The notes under the pieces are model-generated. The model saw only the letters and a program-made list of their open reading frames with translations. It was not told the DNA's origin and ran no database searches. Positions 33,039 through 33,492 of a stretch of 33,492 nt of DNA are shown piece after piece; position 1 is the stretch's first letter; each line of letters starts with the position of its first letter. Source of the DNA: Bacteroidales bacterium (GTDB lineage: Bacteria; Bacteroidota; Bacteroidia; Bacteroidales; UBA932); the NCBI GenBank assembly GCA_016295245.1, contig JAEDLO010000008.1, positions 1 to 33,492 on the forward strand, read 5' to 3'. Both the position numbers and the translations under genes were made by a program.

Positions 33039-33492
33039 GTCATTCGGCAGCGCTCGAAGGACGTCGCGGTCGTAGTCTTCTCGTCGGCTACATACAACAC
33101 CGGCTGCACTTCTCCGGCACCCTTGCATATCTTTCACCTGCGCTCGTGCAAAACACCTGCGCGGGGATTGTAGTCCACAGGCAATTTTGAGAGGAGTCAA
33201 CCGCGCAGGTGGCAGCCTTAGGGTCTCACCTGCGAACCCAGGATGCCCCACAGGCACTTCAGAAGGGGGTCGACCGCACTGGTGAATGACAAAACTCTCC
33301 TAAATATTGATCTGGACACGGTAACGGCAACGGGCGCGGCGAGGAGAGCCCTCAAAAGCTCCCCGCAGCCGCGCGCCGTAGCAGGCGAGCCCGCTTTTGC
33401 GAGCCTGCGGTGCCTCCCATCACGAAAAATTGATCATTTGCAATCTCCGTCAGCGAAATCGTCCCTTCCTGTCAATCACCTGCGCACCCAAT
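33039..33492. repeat. Gene-free repeat-rich stretch with a 73-bp degenerate tandem repeat
   Basis: No convincing gene is present in these 454 bases. Two units of 73 bp (33154-33226 and 33227-33299) share CACCTGCG at the start, CCACAGGCA in the middle and GTC(A/G)ACCGC...GGTG; within them 33175-33211 and 33248-33284 match at 28 of 37 positions. The first unit has perfect 11-bp inverted ends, CACCTGCGCGG (33154-33164) and CCGCGCAGGTG (33201-33211). Extra CACCTGCGC copies lie at 33135 and at the window end (33477). A GC-rich hairpin region follows (33333-33408, including GCAGGC/GCCTGC). It resembles a REP/BIME-type intergenic repeat. Confidence 0.6.

Noticed and set aside
33135..33492. CRISPR array
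   Set aside because: Repeats are degenerate, the 73-bp units are conserved across most of their length instead of alternating repeat and unique spacer, and no cas genes are present.

Overview
The window is a 33.5 kb piece of a Bacteroidota (Bacteroidales-type) chromosome of moderately high GC for the group. This rests on the hybrid two-component regulator, the many lipoproteins with short lipoboxes, the NigD-like and DUF5692-like families, the ECF sigma / membrane-anchored beta-barrel pair, the A-rich leaders without clear Shine-Dalgarno sites, and promoters of the Bacteroidota form TTTG-N19-TAnnTTTG. No rRNA, insertion sequence, CRISPR array, SusC/SusD pair or integrase is visible.

Region 1 (1-15 kb) is a xylan/xylo-oligosaccharide utilisation island. 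It starts with the 3' part of a hybrid two-component regulator. A leftward operon follows: GPH-type sugar symporter, cytoplasmic GH43, xylulokinase, xylose isomerase. Divergent from it is a rightward operon of three lipoproteins: GH43, GH8 reducing-end exo-oligoxylanase and a CE15-like glucuronoyl esterase. Together they would trim and de-esterify xylan fragments in the periplasm, import them, finish hydrolysis and feed xylulose-5-phosphate to the pentose phosphate pathway. A leftward pair, an orphan sensor kinase and a GH29 alpha-L-fucosidase, closes the island.

Region 2 (15-28 kb) is core genome. It holds a NigD-like lipoprotein divergent from an ECF sigma factor with its barrel-tailed membrane partner; the str operon rpsL-rpsG-fusA-rpsJ ending in a tRNA(CAT) instead of continuing into rplC; an OmpA/TPR-type lipoprotein divergent from a sigma-54 activator; the chain activator-lptE-TPR protein-secG; a ClpB that lacks its N-terminal domain; and a tRNA-Gly.

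Region 3 (28-33.5 kb) looks accessory: a GH127 beta-L-arabinofuranosidase, a structured non-coding element, a small outer-membrane barrel, an AraC regulator divergent from it, a polytopic DUF5692-like protein, and a terminal repeat-rich stretch.

The most striking signal is not a gene. The tetranucleotide CATG is almost absent from the first 28 kb (3 copies by eye, about 100 expected), with synonymous codons chosen to avoid it. It returns to normal frequency in the GH127 gene (13 copies) and the AraC-DUF5692 pair (7 copies). This points to a host-wide avoidance, perhaps of a restriction site, and marks those genes as recent arrivals. Other points of note are a promoter embedded in a terminator upstream of rpsL, likely leaderless mRNAs, a terminator-like hairpin abutting the clpB start codon, and a CE15 enzyme lacking the canonical Arg after its catalytic Ser.
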